NCBI GenBank assembly: GCA_016935875.1
Contig: JAFGQD010000057.1
Span: 1 to 8,949 of the forward strand
Length of the DNA: 8,949 bases
Source of the DNA: Deltaproteobacteria bacterium
GTDB lineage: Bacteria > Desulfobacterota > Syntrophia > Syntrophales > UBA2210
Reading direction: 5' to 3'
Part shown: positions 1 through 6,652 of the stretch, one piece after another
Numbering within the stretch: position 1 is the first letter of the stretch
Layout of the letters: each line of letters starts with the position of its first letter
Position numbers and translations under genes: made by a program
Notes under the pieces: model-generated
Database searches by the model: none
The model's input: the letters and a program-made list of their open reading frames with translations, nothing else
Told to the model about the DNA's origin: nothing

Positions 1-182
1 GCGGCAGCCAGATGATCGACCGCATCATTGAATTCCCTGTATGTTATTCTTTCATCACCATGAATGAACAATTCTTTATCCGGGTACTGCGCCGCTCGCT
101 TTTCCAGTACCTGAGGATAATTCAACCCGTCAAACTCCTTATAGGCAGCTACGATCTGCCTCCGTTCTTCAATACTTCTCAT
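1..182 (-). CDS. Acyl-CoA synthetase / AMP-dependent ligase, N-terminal 60 residues only (gene continues off the left edge)
   Basis: The minus strand is open from an ATG at 182-180 to the window edge, giving 60 residues that begin MRSIEERRQI and end FNDAVDHLAA. The stretch with LEKRAAQYPDK, then ELFIHGDERITYREF, is the standard opening of ANL-superfamily adenylating enzymes (fatty-acyl-, benzoate- or carnitine-CoA ligase types): a helix, 'YPDK', a short strand, then 'ITYREF'. A GGAG ribosome binding site at 189-192 sits 6 nt before the ATG, which supports this start. The family converts a carboxylic acid, ATP and CoA to the acyl-CoA. The catalytic P-loop and adenylation motifs lie outside the window, so the substrate cannot be told. 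It starts 151 bp after the dctM stop on the same strand and is probably co-transcribed with the TRAP permease genes, which suggests it activates the imported acid or a product of it. Confidence 0.8.
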   Translation of the reverse strand, partial: MRSIEERRQIVAAYKEFDGLNYPQVLEKRAAQYPDKELFIHGDERITYREFNDAVDHLAA

Positions 183-333
183 TTTCAACTCCATCTATTG
201 ATTTTTACACGATGCCGACCGGTCATGATGCAAAACAGCATCTCGGTTTTCATCATGAATATTTTCATTTGCCATATACGTGTTCCGTCAAACCATCGCG
301 AAACAACTCATACCCCGAAAGTGAGCAAATCCG

Positions 334-1638
334 CTAATACGTTACCAAACTCGGCAGCCACGTGGCTATGATTGGGAACAGCATCAAAATGAAGACAACC
401 GCTATAAGCCCTACAAGAAAAGGCACGATACCTTTAAAGATGTCCGACAGTGGCACTTCCGGGGCTATCCCCTTGATTACATAAGCATTCACACCCACAG
501 GAGGTGTGATAACCCCTATCTCCACTATCAATACGATCATCACTCCGAACCATATAGGGTCAATACCCAAACTGAGAATGGTCGGAAAAATGATTGGAAC
601 GGTCAATACAACCAGAGGAAGTGAATCCATAAAGCATCCACCGATAAAATAGCCTCCCAATATTAAGAGAATCGTAATTGTTGGATTAACCGAAGCTTCG
701 CCGAGCAGGACAACCAGCATCTGTGGTACCGTTGTCAAGGTTATGAATTTACCAAACACCGTTGCTCCCGCAATAATGCACAGTACCATGGTAGAAGCCA
801 TCAGACCTTCTTTGAGGCCCTGCTTTAACCCAGCCCAGGAAAGTTGTCTTCTCACAACACCAATAGCTATTATCCCGGCAGCGCCAATGCCTCCGGCAGC
901 GTTCGGACCAAACCAGCCGGCGAGCAGGCCGCCGATGAGAAGCGTAAACAAGATGACCGCATCGAGGAATCCGCCCATTGCTACTAATTTTTCCTTGAAC
1001 GTATAGGAAGGACCGGCAGGGCCGTATTCCGGATGTATTTTGCAGATAATAAACACCACAAGGGTAAAAACAGCCGCAATCAGAAAACCCGGTATAATCC
1101 CGGCTACAAAAAGGCGTCCGATGGATTCGCAGGTCAGCAAGCCATAGACTATGAAAATTGTGCTGGGCGGTATCATGATTCCCAATGTTCCGGCAGAGGT
1201 CACACAACCTGTAGCGAGAACCGGGTTATAGTTATATTTCTTCATCTCACCCAAGGCTATCTTGCCAATCGAGGCAGCGGTGGCTGTTGACGAACCACAC
1301 ATTGCGGCAAAACCGGCACAGGCTAGTACCGTGGCCATTGCCAATCCGCCTCTCATGTGCCCGACCAGCTTATGCGCGGTGCTATAAAGCCTGTTGCTTA
1401 TACCGCTGTGGTAAGCCAGCGTACCCATGACGATAAACATGGTAATGACGGCAAGCGTCTCATTGCTGAAGGTAGAGACAAAGTCATTAGCAAGAAGTCT
1501 CATAGCCGCCTCGGGTCCCACAATAATGGAACAGCCGACCACCCCGATAATTGCCATTGCCCAGGCAATGGGCATCCCCAAGAGAAACAATATCAGAAGC
1601 GCAATAATCCCGGAAACACCAAGCAGAATCGGACTCAT
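334..1638 (-). CDS. dctM: TRAP transporter large permease subunit (DctM family)
   Basis: This 434-residue protein is almost entirely hydrophobic segments, matching the usual 425-440 residues and roughly 12 membrane spans of DctM. Family signatures are visible: GMPIAWAMAI near residues 21-30, GSSTATAASIG at 115-125, GTLGIMIPPS at 150-159 followed by ESIGRLF at 171-177, a GGCFMDSLPL segment in the second half, and EIGVITPPVGVNAYVIKG near the C-terminus. DctM is the membrane subunit that drives uptake of a bound organic acid using a sodium or proton gradient, working with DctQ and the periplasmic DctP. Its ATG is preceded by GGGAGG about 6 nt upstream and overlaps the dctQ stop by 4 bp (ATGA), so the two are translationally coupled. 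The substrate cannot be deduced from this subunit. Confidence 0.97.
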   Translation of the reverse strand: MSPILLGVSGIIALLILFLLGMPIAWAMAIIGVVGCSIIVGPEAAMRLLANDFVSTFSNETLAVITMFIVMGTLAYHSGISNRLYSTAHKLVGHMRGGLAMATVLACAGFAAMCGSSTATAASIGKIALGEMKKYNYNPVLATGCVTSAGTLGIMIPPSTIFIVYGLLTCESIGRLFVAGIIPGFLIAAVFTLVVFIICKIHPEYGPAGPSYTFKEKLVAMGGFLDAVILFTLLIGGLLAGWFGPNAAGGIGAAGIIAIGVVRRQLSWAGLKQGLKEGLMASTMVLCIIAGATVFGKFITLTTVPQMLVVLLGEASVNPTITILLILGGYFIGGCFMDSLPLVVLTVPIIFPTILSLGIDPIWFGVMIVLIVEIGVITPPVGVNAYVIKGIAPEVPLSDIFKGIVPFLVGLIAVVFILMLFPIIATWLPSLVTY

Positions 1639-2144
1639 ACATTCCTCCCTTCAGGGCGCAACGATATCAGGCATTGCAGTAACCACACAATACAGCCAAT
1701 AGCGAAACAAAAACCCGCTATATATATAAACGGGTAAAGCGGAAAGTCTATATTCCCGATGAGTTCATTCGTTCTCTGGTACTGTTGCGCGAGTCTGAAA
1801 GTCATCCCTGTGAGCAATGCAAACAGAAGGATACCAAGTACATTAACTGATACGGAAAGGACATTCCTGATCCTTCTTCCCAAGAGATTCACGAAGAAAG
1901 TTACGCGTGGATTAACTTCCTTAAGCAGTCCCAGAGGAATAGCAATAGAAATCGCCAGCAATTGGATTATGCCAACCATATCCCCAGCGCCATAAATTGG
2001 CTTGCGAAGGAGCTTTGAGCCGGTAACGTCAAAAAAAATGATGACTATTATCAGGAACACACCTATCTGCCCAATACCGACGCCATAGTCAGACAACTTA
2101 CTTAAATACCTCTCAAATTTGTCTATATACGTAGTATTTTTCAC
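1635..2144 (-). CDS. dctQ: TRAP transporter small permease subunit (DctQ family)
   Basis: The protein has four hydrophobic segments with the DctQ pattern: a first span ending in IIFFDVTGSKLL, then GAGDMVGIIQLLAISIAIPL, an amphipathic stretch with NPRVTFF, and two C-terminal spans ending LLQCLISL. This is the small membrane partner that joins DctM in a TRAP carrier. I chose the GTG at 2144-2142 (169 residues) because AGAAAGGA lies 5 nt upstream. The in-frame ATG at 2192-2190 would add 16 charged residues (MRKGYRSYPN...), and I see no ribosome binding site before it. The stop overlaps the dctM start by 4 bp. The gene is separated from the binding-protein gene dctP by about 600 bp, an unusually large gap for a TRAP operon. 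Confidence 0.93.
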   Translation of the reverse strand: MKNTTYIDKFERYLSKLSDYGVGIGQIGVFLIIVIIFFDVTGSKLLRKPIYGAGDMVGIIQLLAISIAIPLGLLKEVNPRVTFFVNLLGRRIRNVLSVSVNVLGILLFALLTGMTFRLAQQYQRTNELIGNIDFPLYPFIYIAGFCFAIGCIVWLLQCLISLRPEGRNV

Positions 2145-2595
2145 AAGTATCCTTTCTTTATAATTCGGATAGCTCCTGTAGCCCTTCCTCATATATACAG
2201 GCAGGACAAAAGAACCATCGCGATGTGAATATTTTTAATAAGTGTCGATGCCCTTGTAACAATTAAGATTCGCGCTGATCTTTAGAATAATGGGGAGTTG
2301 GTTCATATTCGGATTGACACTGTTTCCTTAACGGACCTGTATCATTAAAAAATATTCATTACATACAAGGCTCCAATCAGAACGAAGACTCACAATCTGA
2401 TTACTCGTGCGATGGATTGGAACCATGAAAATTCCCGCAACTTTCACACTCTTGGAAAACTGATCCGGGACAGTATGTCCAATACGAAATATTACGGGCT
2501 CAAAACCTCCAAGATTGCCAATAATCGAACCTTAGAATTATATCTCTCGCTCGGCCAAGGATCTAACATCGTATTACAGCCCTCTGACCGCTTTG

Positions 2596-2619
2596 ATGAT
2601 GCCGTTGCAACGGCATCAT
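2596..2619. promoter_or_regulatory. Perfect 24-bp palindrome (candidate operator or small hairpin)
   Basis: The left half ATGATGCCGTTG is followed immediately by its exact reverse complement, so all 24 bases are symmetric. As DNA it could bind a dimeric regulator; as RNA it would fold to a 10-bp stem with a TGCA loop. No T-run follows on either strand, so it is not a typical intrinsic terminator. It lies about 450 bp upstream of the dctQ start and 140 bp downstream of the dctP stop. The symmetry is seen directly; the function is inferred. Confidence 0.5.
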
Positions 2620-2682
2620 ACAACATCCAAAATATTATCTGTTTTCGTTATAAAAGAACATCTTATCCATCACGTGTCACCT

Positions 2683-2715
2683 GGCGCGGCGTGAGACCTC
2701 TCTCACGCCAACGCC
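2683..2715 (-). promoter_or_regulatory. Strong hairpin downstream of dctP (transcript-stabilising or attenuating stem)
   Basis: GGCGTGAGA at 2688-2696 and TCTCACGCC at 2701-2709 are exact reverse complements around a 4-nt loop. An outer GGCG (2683-2686) and CGCC (2712-2715) extend the stem across a small asymmetric bulge. It begins 43 nt after the dctP stop. On the minus strand the bases after it (AGGTGACACGTG...) contain no U-tract, so it does not fit a classical intrinsic terminator. A 3'-end stabiliser that gives more binding-protein mRNA than permease mRNA is a reasonable reading, as is partial termination. On the plus strand it would be equally stable, but no gene there needs it. Confidence 0.5.
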
Positions 2716-2758
2716 ACATGAACACGCATGCGAACTTGCAATCGCCACTTGTTACATC

Positions 2759-3847
2759 TCAGTCAAGACGACCCGGAATTGCTGCGATACCAAGTTCCTT
2801 CTGCTTTGCACTCCAGTATTTTGCACGATCCCACAGGAATTGATCTCTATCTTTCATCTCCTTTTCGTCGAAACCCTTTGCGACCATGGCACTGACCCAT
2901 TTATCAGCAACAGGTTGTATCATTTTGATAGCTTTTTCAGTATCTTCTTTCGATAAATTGAATACTTCAGCGGCGGCGCTTTCACCCATGGCGTACCCCT
3001 TCAGATCAGAGCCATCGTAAAAGGCAGCATGCTCCGTTATCATTTCTTCAGCGACATCCATGAAGATCTTCTGAATATCACTCGGCAGCTTCTCCCATGT
3101 ATCCTTGTTCATCACCGTATAGAATGCGAAAACACCACCAACCTGCCAGCAGTTCGTAATCTTGGGCTTCAGGTCGGCAAGTTTCCACTCATCAAGAGTG
3201 GATATGGGCCACATGATACCATCCATGACATTTCTTGAAATGTTGGTGTAAACCTCACCCGCCGGTGCGCTCTGAGGAATCGCACCAAGGGCGGCGACGA
3301 CTTCACCGATCCTTGCAGTACCACGTATCTTCAATCCTTTCAGAGCCGCAAGGGTCGGCGCCGGTTTGTTGAGAATAATAACCGAGGGAGGGGATGCAAA
3401 CCAATACATCATCTTTGTTTCGGAAAATCCTTTGGGGTTATACTTGTTGAAATAATCGTTGGCCACATGGGAACTCACGAAGGAGCTTACATAACCATGA
3501 GGAACTTCGGCAATTTCCATTTCCGGGAATTTACCGGAGTTGTAGCCGGGCATGGTCAGGCCGATATCAACCGTTCCCTGTACTACGCCGTCATAAATAT
3601 CCTTGGGGCCGAGCAGCGAACCACCCATGAAGGACTGAATTTGTACCTGTCCCTTGCTCCGTTCCACAACCTTGTCGAGAAACATGGTGAAGCCCTGTCC
3701 AAGGGGCTGGGCAGGGGAGAAATAGGTTGCTGCTTTCAGTTTTATTACGCTTGCTTGACTTGCATTGGGTGAAAATACCACTGCACACAACATAACCAAC
3801 ACCAAGCAAGACACTCTAATACCTGTTAATAAACGTCTTTCTTTCAT
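2759..3847 (-). CDS. dctP: TRAP transporter periplasmic substrate-binding protein (DctP family)
   Basis: The 362-residue precursor starts with a Sec signal peptide (basic n-region MKERR, a hydrophobic run near residues 12-25, likely cut after SQA at 32). The mature part follows the DctP fold. It has GGSLLGPKDIYDGVVQGTVDIG near 75-96 (the first ligand-domain turn), then LKGLKIRG at 169-176, whose Arg175 is in the place of the conserved arginine that binds the ligand carboxylate. Next come GAIPQSAPAGEVYTNIS around 188-204, NVMDG at 206-210, and the late VMNKDTWEKLPSDIQ. It captures an organic acid in the periplasm and hands it to DctQM. The ATG is preceded by AAGGAGG at 3859-3865, 11 nt away, and an in-frame stop lies two codons upstream, which fixes the start. 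The ligand is unknown; the neighbouring decarboxylase module suggests an aromatic or similar carboxylate. Confidence 0.96.
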   Translation of the reverse strand: MKERRLLTGIRVSCLVLVMLCAVVFSPNASQASVIKLKAATYFSPAQPLGQGFTMFLDKVVERSKGQVQIQSFMGGSLLGPKDIYDGVVQGTVDIGLTMPGYNSGKFPEMEIAEVPHGYVSSFVSSHVANDYFNKYNPKGFSETKMMYWFASPPSVIILNKPAPTLAALKGLKIRGTARIGEVVAALGAIPQSAPAGEVYTNISRNVMDGIMWPISTLDEWKLADLKPKITNCWQVGGVFAFYTVMNKDTWEKLPSDIQKIFMDVAEEMITEHAAFYDGSDLKGYAMGESAAAEVFNLSKEDTEKAIKMIQPVADKWVSAMVAKGFDEKEMKDRDQFLWDRAKYWSAKQKELGIAAIPGRLD

Positions 3848-4319
3848 AGGTCAACATTCCTCCTTCTTATATATGTTTGCTCTTCTTAATACTAGATACC
3901 AATCAAATATGTCTGTAGCTACTCTTTGATCTTTTTCCCATTCCCTCCTTTCTTTCCTTGGTTATAAAAAATGGTCGCCGTGGGGGGTCACCTTGCAACC
4001 ACCTAACGCCTAACTGAAGTAAGTTTTATGCATTGGCATTGAAAATACAATACAAAATAAATATCAGGCATATATGAGGTAAATACTTATAATAGTATTG
4101 CTGATCCCGATCAAGGACGATCGAAAGAGGCAGTATCTGAAACGTTTTCCAAACTATCGGTGTAAACGGTAAAATGCCACATTGCCGTCAGTGGGATATC
4201 CCGCCATTAAAAGAGCATGCAAGGGGAACAAGCAGATAGTGAGATCTATCGAGTTCATTGAAGGATCGTCTTTATTAAAAGATCACCTATAAGCACAATA
4301 TCCGTACTGTTCGGTCGAA

Positions 4320-4353
4320 CGTGTTGCAAGAATATGTTCATATTCTTAACACG
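4320..4353. promoter_or_regulatory. 34-bp inverted repeat (candidate operator)
   Basis: AAGAATATG (4328-4336) and CATATTCTT (4339-4347) are exact reverse complements separated by two bases. They are flanked by CGTGTT (4320-4325) and AACACG (4348-4353), which are also reverse complements, with two unpaired bases on one side only. The whole element is nearly symmetric over 34 bp. It lies about 470 bp upstream of the dctP start and 120 bp past the regulator stop, with no T-run on the minus strand beyond it. An operator for the adjacent LuxR-type regulator or another dimeric protein is possible; an RNA hairpin is the alternative. Confidence 0.45.
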
Positions 4354-4400
4354 CCGTGCCGGTCTTCATTAGCAGTGGATTTTGACCGGATAGATGACAT

Positions 4401-4427
4401 AAAAAACACATTATGGAAGATATGTGT
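4401..4427 (-). terminator. Weak intrinsic terminator candidate after the PAS-LuxR gene
   Basis: On the minus strand ACACAT (from 4427-4422) is followed by a 10-nt loop, then ATGTGT (4411-4406), and the transcript continues into a run of six U (opposite the six A at 4401-4406). It lies about 50-70 nt after the regulator stop, the right place for its terminator. The stem is short and AT-rich, so termination may be inefficient. Confidence 0.35.
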
Positions 4428-4473
4428 AATATGAGAAAATCCATTTTCCAAGTCACGTTTGACTTGAGCCATA

Positions 4474-5433
4474 TTATGTCAGCGACAACAGGTAGGACCT
4501 GAGGTTGGCTTTCTTCTTGTTCAAACCAAGCTTCTTCCTAATACTGTTGCGGTGAAAATCAATCGCGCCAGTCGAGATATTTAAAAAGTCTGCTATCTCC
4601 TTGGTAGTCCTGCCTTCCTTGACTAGATTGGCCACCTGTAATTCTTTCGGTGTGAGGTTGCATTGTGTTATCGAGAGGTTTCGTAAAAACGGTGAAATGA
4701 TATTTGTTAAATTAGCTTCGATGATATGGGTAAGTGCCAGATCATCATCGCTTAACCGGCTTTTTTGTAATTTCTCGAGATAAGGTGTAATCATCTCTCT
4801 TACATTAGATAACACATCCCTCTCAAGGTCTGCCCTATCGCCTTCTCTCTGCTTCAGTAACACCTTCAGGGCCGTATTGGACTCAGAGAGAGAAAGAGAT
4901 TGGATTTTTAATTCGCGCTTATTTTCCTTATATGCTTCCTGATACAATTTACGTTTGGTGATATCGCGCGAAAGATTCATGAAGGTACTATTCTTATTAT
5001 TCGATGATTCCTTGAGGAGGGAGGCGGAGGTCTCTCGATAGGCTATCCGGCCATCTTTTCTAATTATTGCATATTCAAATATTAAAGCCGGTTGCCCGGT
5101 TTGGTATATCCTATTATATATTTTAAACAATCGGTCATATTCGTCCGGGGGAATATATTGACGAGAGTTCATCCCCATGAATTCATCTGCAGTGTAACCC
5201 ACCATCTCCAACGCCGCCCTGTTAAAAAACGTTATGTTTCCAGCTTGATCGGTCTCGAAGTATGCTTCATCCATCTGTTCTAGCATCTCCTGATACTTTC
5301 CCACATCTGGATTCACATCATTGAGTGCCTGCGAGGATACTTGCTGCAACTCCTCTTCAAGCATTTCAACTCGCTGGCGCAATTTTATTACTTCCGCCAC
5401 TAACTGCGCTTTACTTTTTTCTTCATCATCCAT
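4474..5433 (-). CDS. One-component PAS-domain LuxR-family transcriptional regulator
   Basis: This 319-residue cytoplasmic regulator has three parts. Residues 1-35 are a charged heptad-like helix (KLRQRVEMLEEELQQV), probably a coiled coil. Residues about 48-165 form a PAS sensor: MDEAYFETDQAGNITFFNRAALEMVGY, a later IIRKDGRIAYRETSASLL and the typical exit SRDITKRK. A helical linker (about 166-255) then leads to a LuxR/GerE helix-turn-helix at about 258-315, with LTPKELQVANLVKEGRTTKEIA, then HRNSIRKKLGL. There is no receiver or kinase domain, so the PAS domain itself is the likely input (small ligand or redox). It lies between the decarboxylase operon and the TRAP genes and is a good candidate to control either. 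It has its own promoter upstream. The ATG start has only a weak GGGG upstream. The C-terminal half resembles a group I associate with Desulfobacterota. Confidence 0.93.
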   Translation of the reverse strand: MDDEEKSKAQLVAEVIKLRQRVEMLEEELQQVSSQALNDVNPDVGKYQEMLEQMDEAYFETDQAGNITFFNRAALEMVGYTADEFMGMNSRQYIPPDEYDRLFKIYNRIYQTGQPALIFEYAIIRKDGRIAYRETSASLLKESSNNKNSTFMNLSRDITKRKLYQEAYKENKRELKIQSLSLSESNTALKVLLKQREGDRADLERDVLSNVREMITPYLEKLQKSRLSDDDLALTHIIEANLTNIISPFLRNLSITQCNLTPKELQVANLVKEGRTTKEIADFLNISTGAIDFHRNSIRKKLGLNKKKANLRSYLLSLT

Positions 5434-5470
5434 TATTATCTAACCCCGTTAAAGCAAAATCTTTTTAAAT

Positions 5471-5499
5471 AATATATACACATCGGGATTCAATATCAA
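5471..5499 (-). promoter_or_regulatory. Sigma70-like promoter for the PAS-LuxR gene
   Basis: On the minus strand TTGATA (5499-5494) is followed after exactly 17 bp by TATATT (5476-5471). This is a good match to the -35/-10 consensus with ideal spacing. The -10 ends 37 bp before the ATG, giving a short leader of roughly 30 nt. It lies in the 178-bp gap after ubiX, indicating that the regulator can be transcribed independently of the decarboxylase operon. I see no clear terminator for ubiX in this gap. Confidence 0.6.
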
Positions 5500-5611
5500 G
5501 CCTGCTGGCGTAACCCGACCGAGGGGAGTGGCACATCGATCAAAGATGCCGCCGCCGGGGGGAAGATAGGGGTGATTCGCTCGGCATGCAGACGGGTTCC
5601 GGACTTTTTTC

Positions 5612-6202
5612 TCAGCGCTTTTTCCAAACCACCGGACGTTCCAAATTTCCCCATCGCTGATACAAATCATGTTCAATCTTAAAAAAATCCAAGGCCTTTC
5701 CAACGCTCTGCCGGATCAAATCTTCGATGCCTGCGGGTTGATGATAAAACGCGGGAATCGGCGGTAGGATAACCGCTCCGAGATCTGCAGCACGTGACAT
5801 AAGATCCAGGTGTCCTTTGTGCAAAGGAGTTTCGCGGACCATAAGCACTAAAGGCCGTCTTTCTTTCAAAGTCACATCCGCCGCGCGGATCAGAAGGTTA
5901 TCGCTGTATGAATTGGCAATAGCAGAAACGGTCTTGATGGAACAGGGGGCCACAAGCATGCCCTGGGTCAGGAATGAACCGCTTGCCACAGGTGCGGTAA
6001 TGTCATCAATCTCATGAACTACATGTGCCAGGGACCTGACCTGCTCAGGGGAGTATTTAGTCTCTATCTTCAGGTTGAGTTCCCCTGCCCGGCTCAAAAT
6101 CAGGTGCGTCTCATGGCCGAGTTCTCTGAGGGCTCGCAGCGTTTCAACGCCATAGATAACTCCACTGGCGCCGGTTATTCCAACGATAATTGGCAAGGGC
6201 AT
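5612..6202 (-). CDS. ubiX: UbiX-family flavin prenyltransferase (LpdB role)
   Basis: UbiX joins a dimethylallyl group to reduced FMN, producing the prenyl-FMN cofactor that UbiD-type decarboxylases need; it is not itself a decarboxylase. The protein has the flavoprotein signature GITGASGVIYG near the N-terminus, a central GMLVAPCSIKTVSAIANSY followed by DNLLIRAADVTLKERRPL, then LVLMVRETPLH, and a late ILPPIPAFYHQP. All of these are hallmark UbiX blocks. The length (196 residues) is normal, and the C-terminal IEHDLYQRW also fits the UbiX/LpdB group. I prefer the ATG at 6202-6200 because GGAG (6210-6213) is 7 nt away; the GTG at 6208 would sit only 1 nt from that site. The start lies 2 nt after the lpdD stop, so the genes are tightly coupled. 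It is the last gene of the ubiD-lpdD-ubiX operon. Confidence 0.96.
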   Translation of the reverse strand: MPLPIIVGITGASGVIYGVETLRALRELGHETHLILSRAGELNLKIETKYSPEQVRSLAHVVHEIDDITAPVASGSFLTQGMLVAPCSIKTVSAIANSYSDNLLIRAADVTLKERRPLVLMVRETPLHKGHLDLMSRAADLGAVILPPIPAFYHQPAGIEDLIRQSVGKALDFFKIEHDLYQRWGNLERPVVWKKR

Positions 6203-6204
6203 AT

Positions 6205-6597
6205 TCACGCTCCTTTAAGGCTTTTTAATTTCTTAAGTAGTTCATGTATCAACTCCTGACAGAGGGTCACGATCTCTTTGATACCGGCTTCATCCAGATT
6301 TTCCCAATGGATACCGGCCGTCACCACTACGCTGGTCTTGAGTTCCGCGGCAAGCAATTCTGCGGCATCTTTGACGAGGACATCTTCCTTGTGTCCCGGA
6401 TACGTGAGTACAGAGGCGGTTGCGCTTACTCGTGATGGAGCTTCGAGACTCGGTCTGGGTTGGGCAGCTGCTACCGAACCGATATGCGGGCGATCTCCAC
6501 CCCAGATATATACCAGAAGGTCTGTTCCGATCCTCACTGCCTCGGCTTCTATCCGATACAGACCGTTTTCGGTTCTGATGTATATCCTTTCAGGCAT
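6205..6597 (-). CDS. lpdD: LpdD-like small protein, presumed prenyl-FMN chaperone for the UbiD partner
   Basis: This 130-residue protein lies between the UbiD and UbiX genes. It shows the conserved blocks I associate with LpdD of the Lactobacillus plantarum gallate decarboxylase system: IWGGDRPHIGSVAAA around residues 31-45, ASVLTYPGHKED at 61-72 and VVTAGIHWEN at 91-100, then a helical C-terminus rich in Lys and Leu. There is no signal peptide or membrane span, so it is cytosolic. From the family, LpdD-like domains are thought to help prenyl-FMN reach or mature in the decarboxylase; what it does here is inferred from family and position. It starts 55 nt after the ubiD stop, with a purine-rich but weak ribosome binding site (GGAAAGAGAAG). 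It differs from the ~75-residue VdcD/BsdD subunits of other hydroxybenzoate decarboxylases, so 'subunit D' naming should not be carried over. Confidence 0.82.
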   Translation of the reverse strand: MPERIYIRTENGLYRIEAEAVRIGTDLLVYIWGGDRPHIGSVAAAQPRPSLEAPSRVSATASVLTYPGHKEDVLVKDAAELLAAELKTSVVVTAGIHWENLDEAGIKEIVTLCQELIHELLKKLKSLKGA

Positions 6598-6652
6598 CTC
6601 TTCTCTTTCCTATCGGGTATATCCTTATGTTCTTACAGCACGAAGCAAGACC

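Larger units (their letters stand above)
2145..2758. other. Long intergenic gap between dctP and dctQ
   Basis: About 614 bp (566 bp if dctQ starts at its upstream ATG) separate two genes that normally sit close together. No minus-strand reading frame looks protein-like. The plus-strand frame 2412-2843 has no recognisable motif and overlaps the dctP 3' end. The gap holds a hairpin at 2683-2715, a 24-bp palindrome at 2596-2619, and two AT-rich elements in opposite orientation (GAATATTTTTAAT at 2227-2239 and ATTAAAAAATATTC at 2344-2357, one extra A in the second). I see no convincing sigma70 promoter for dctQ and no direct repeats or transposase remnant. Confidence 0.6.
3848..4473. other. Long intergenic region upstream of dctP, rich in dyads
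   Basis: These 626 bp separate the PAS-LuxR regulator from dctP and contain no plausible gene on either strand. Besides the inverted repeat and terminator candidate listed separately, there are short symmetric elements: AATACT/AGTATT at 4082-4087 and 4094-4099, GGGATATCCC at 4193-4202, GATAG/CTATC at 4235-4250, an imperfect ACGG..AATG/CATT..CCGT arrangement at 4166-4188, and a 7-bp CAAGTCA/TGACTTG stem at 4449-4466 just after the regulator stop. I could not find a convincing -35/-10 pair for dctP; a GG...GC pair near 3993-4012 has the wrong spacing for sigma54. Confidence 0.6.

Noticed and set aside
12..371. 119-codon plus-strand frame at the left edge
   Set aside because: It is antisense to the acyl-CoA ligase N-terminus and the dctM 3' end and has no protein-like features.
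2412..2843. 143-codon plus-strand frame in the dctP-dctQ gap
   Set aside because: No ribosome binding site or family motif, composition unlike the neighbouring proteins, and its last third is antisense to dctP.
3820..3858. Short leader peptide overlapping the dctP start (ATG at 3858)
   Set aside because: The frame would encode only about 13 residues, the ribosome binding site is directly adjacent to its ATG, and there is no attenuator-like codon run.
3993..4012. Possible sigma54 promoter upstream of dctP
   Set aside because: A GG and a GC element are present on the minus strand but 12 rather than 10 bases apart, and no sigma54 activator domain is encoded nearby.
5526..5560. GC-rich stretch after ubiX as a terminator
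   Set aside because: The possible stem is short and imperfect (CATC/GATG core), with no T-run following on the minus strand.
5449..5703. 84-codon minus-strand frame overlapping the ubiX 3' end
   Set aside because: It runs in a different frame through ubiX and the regulator promoter, with no family resemblance.
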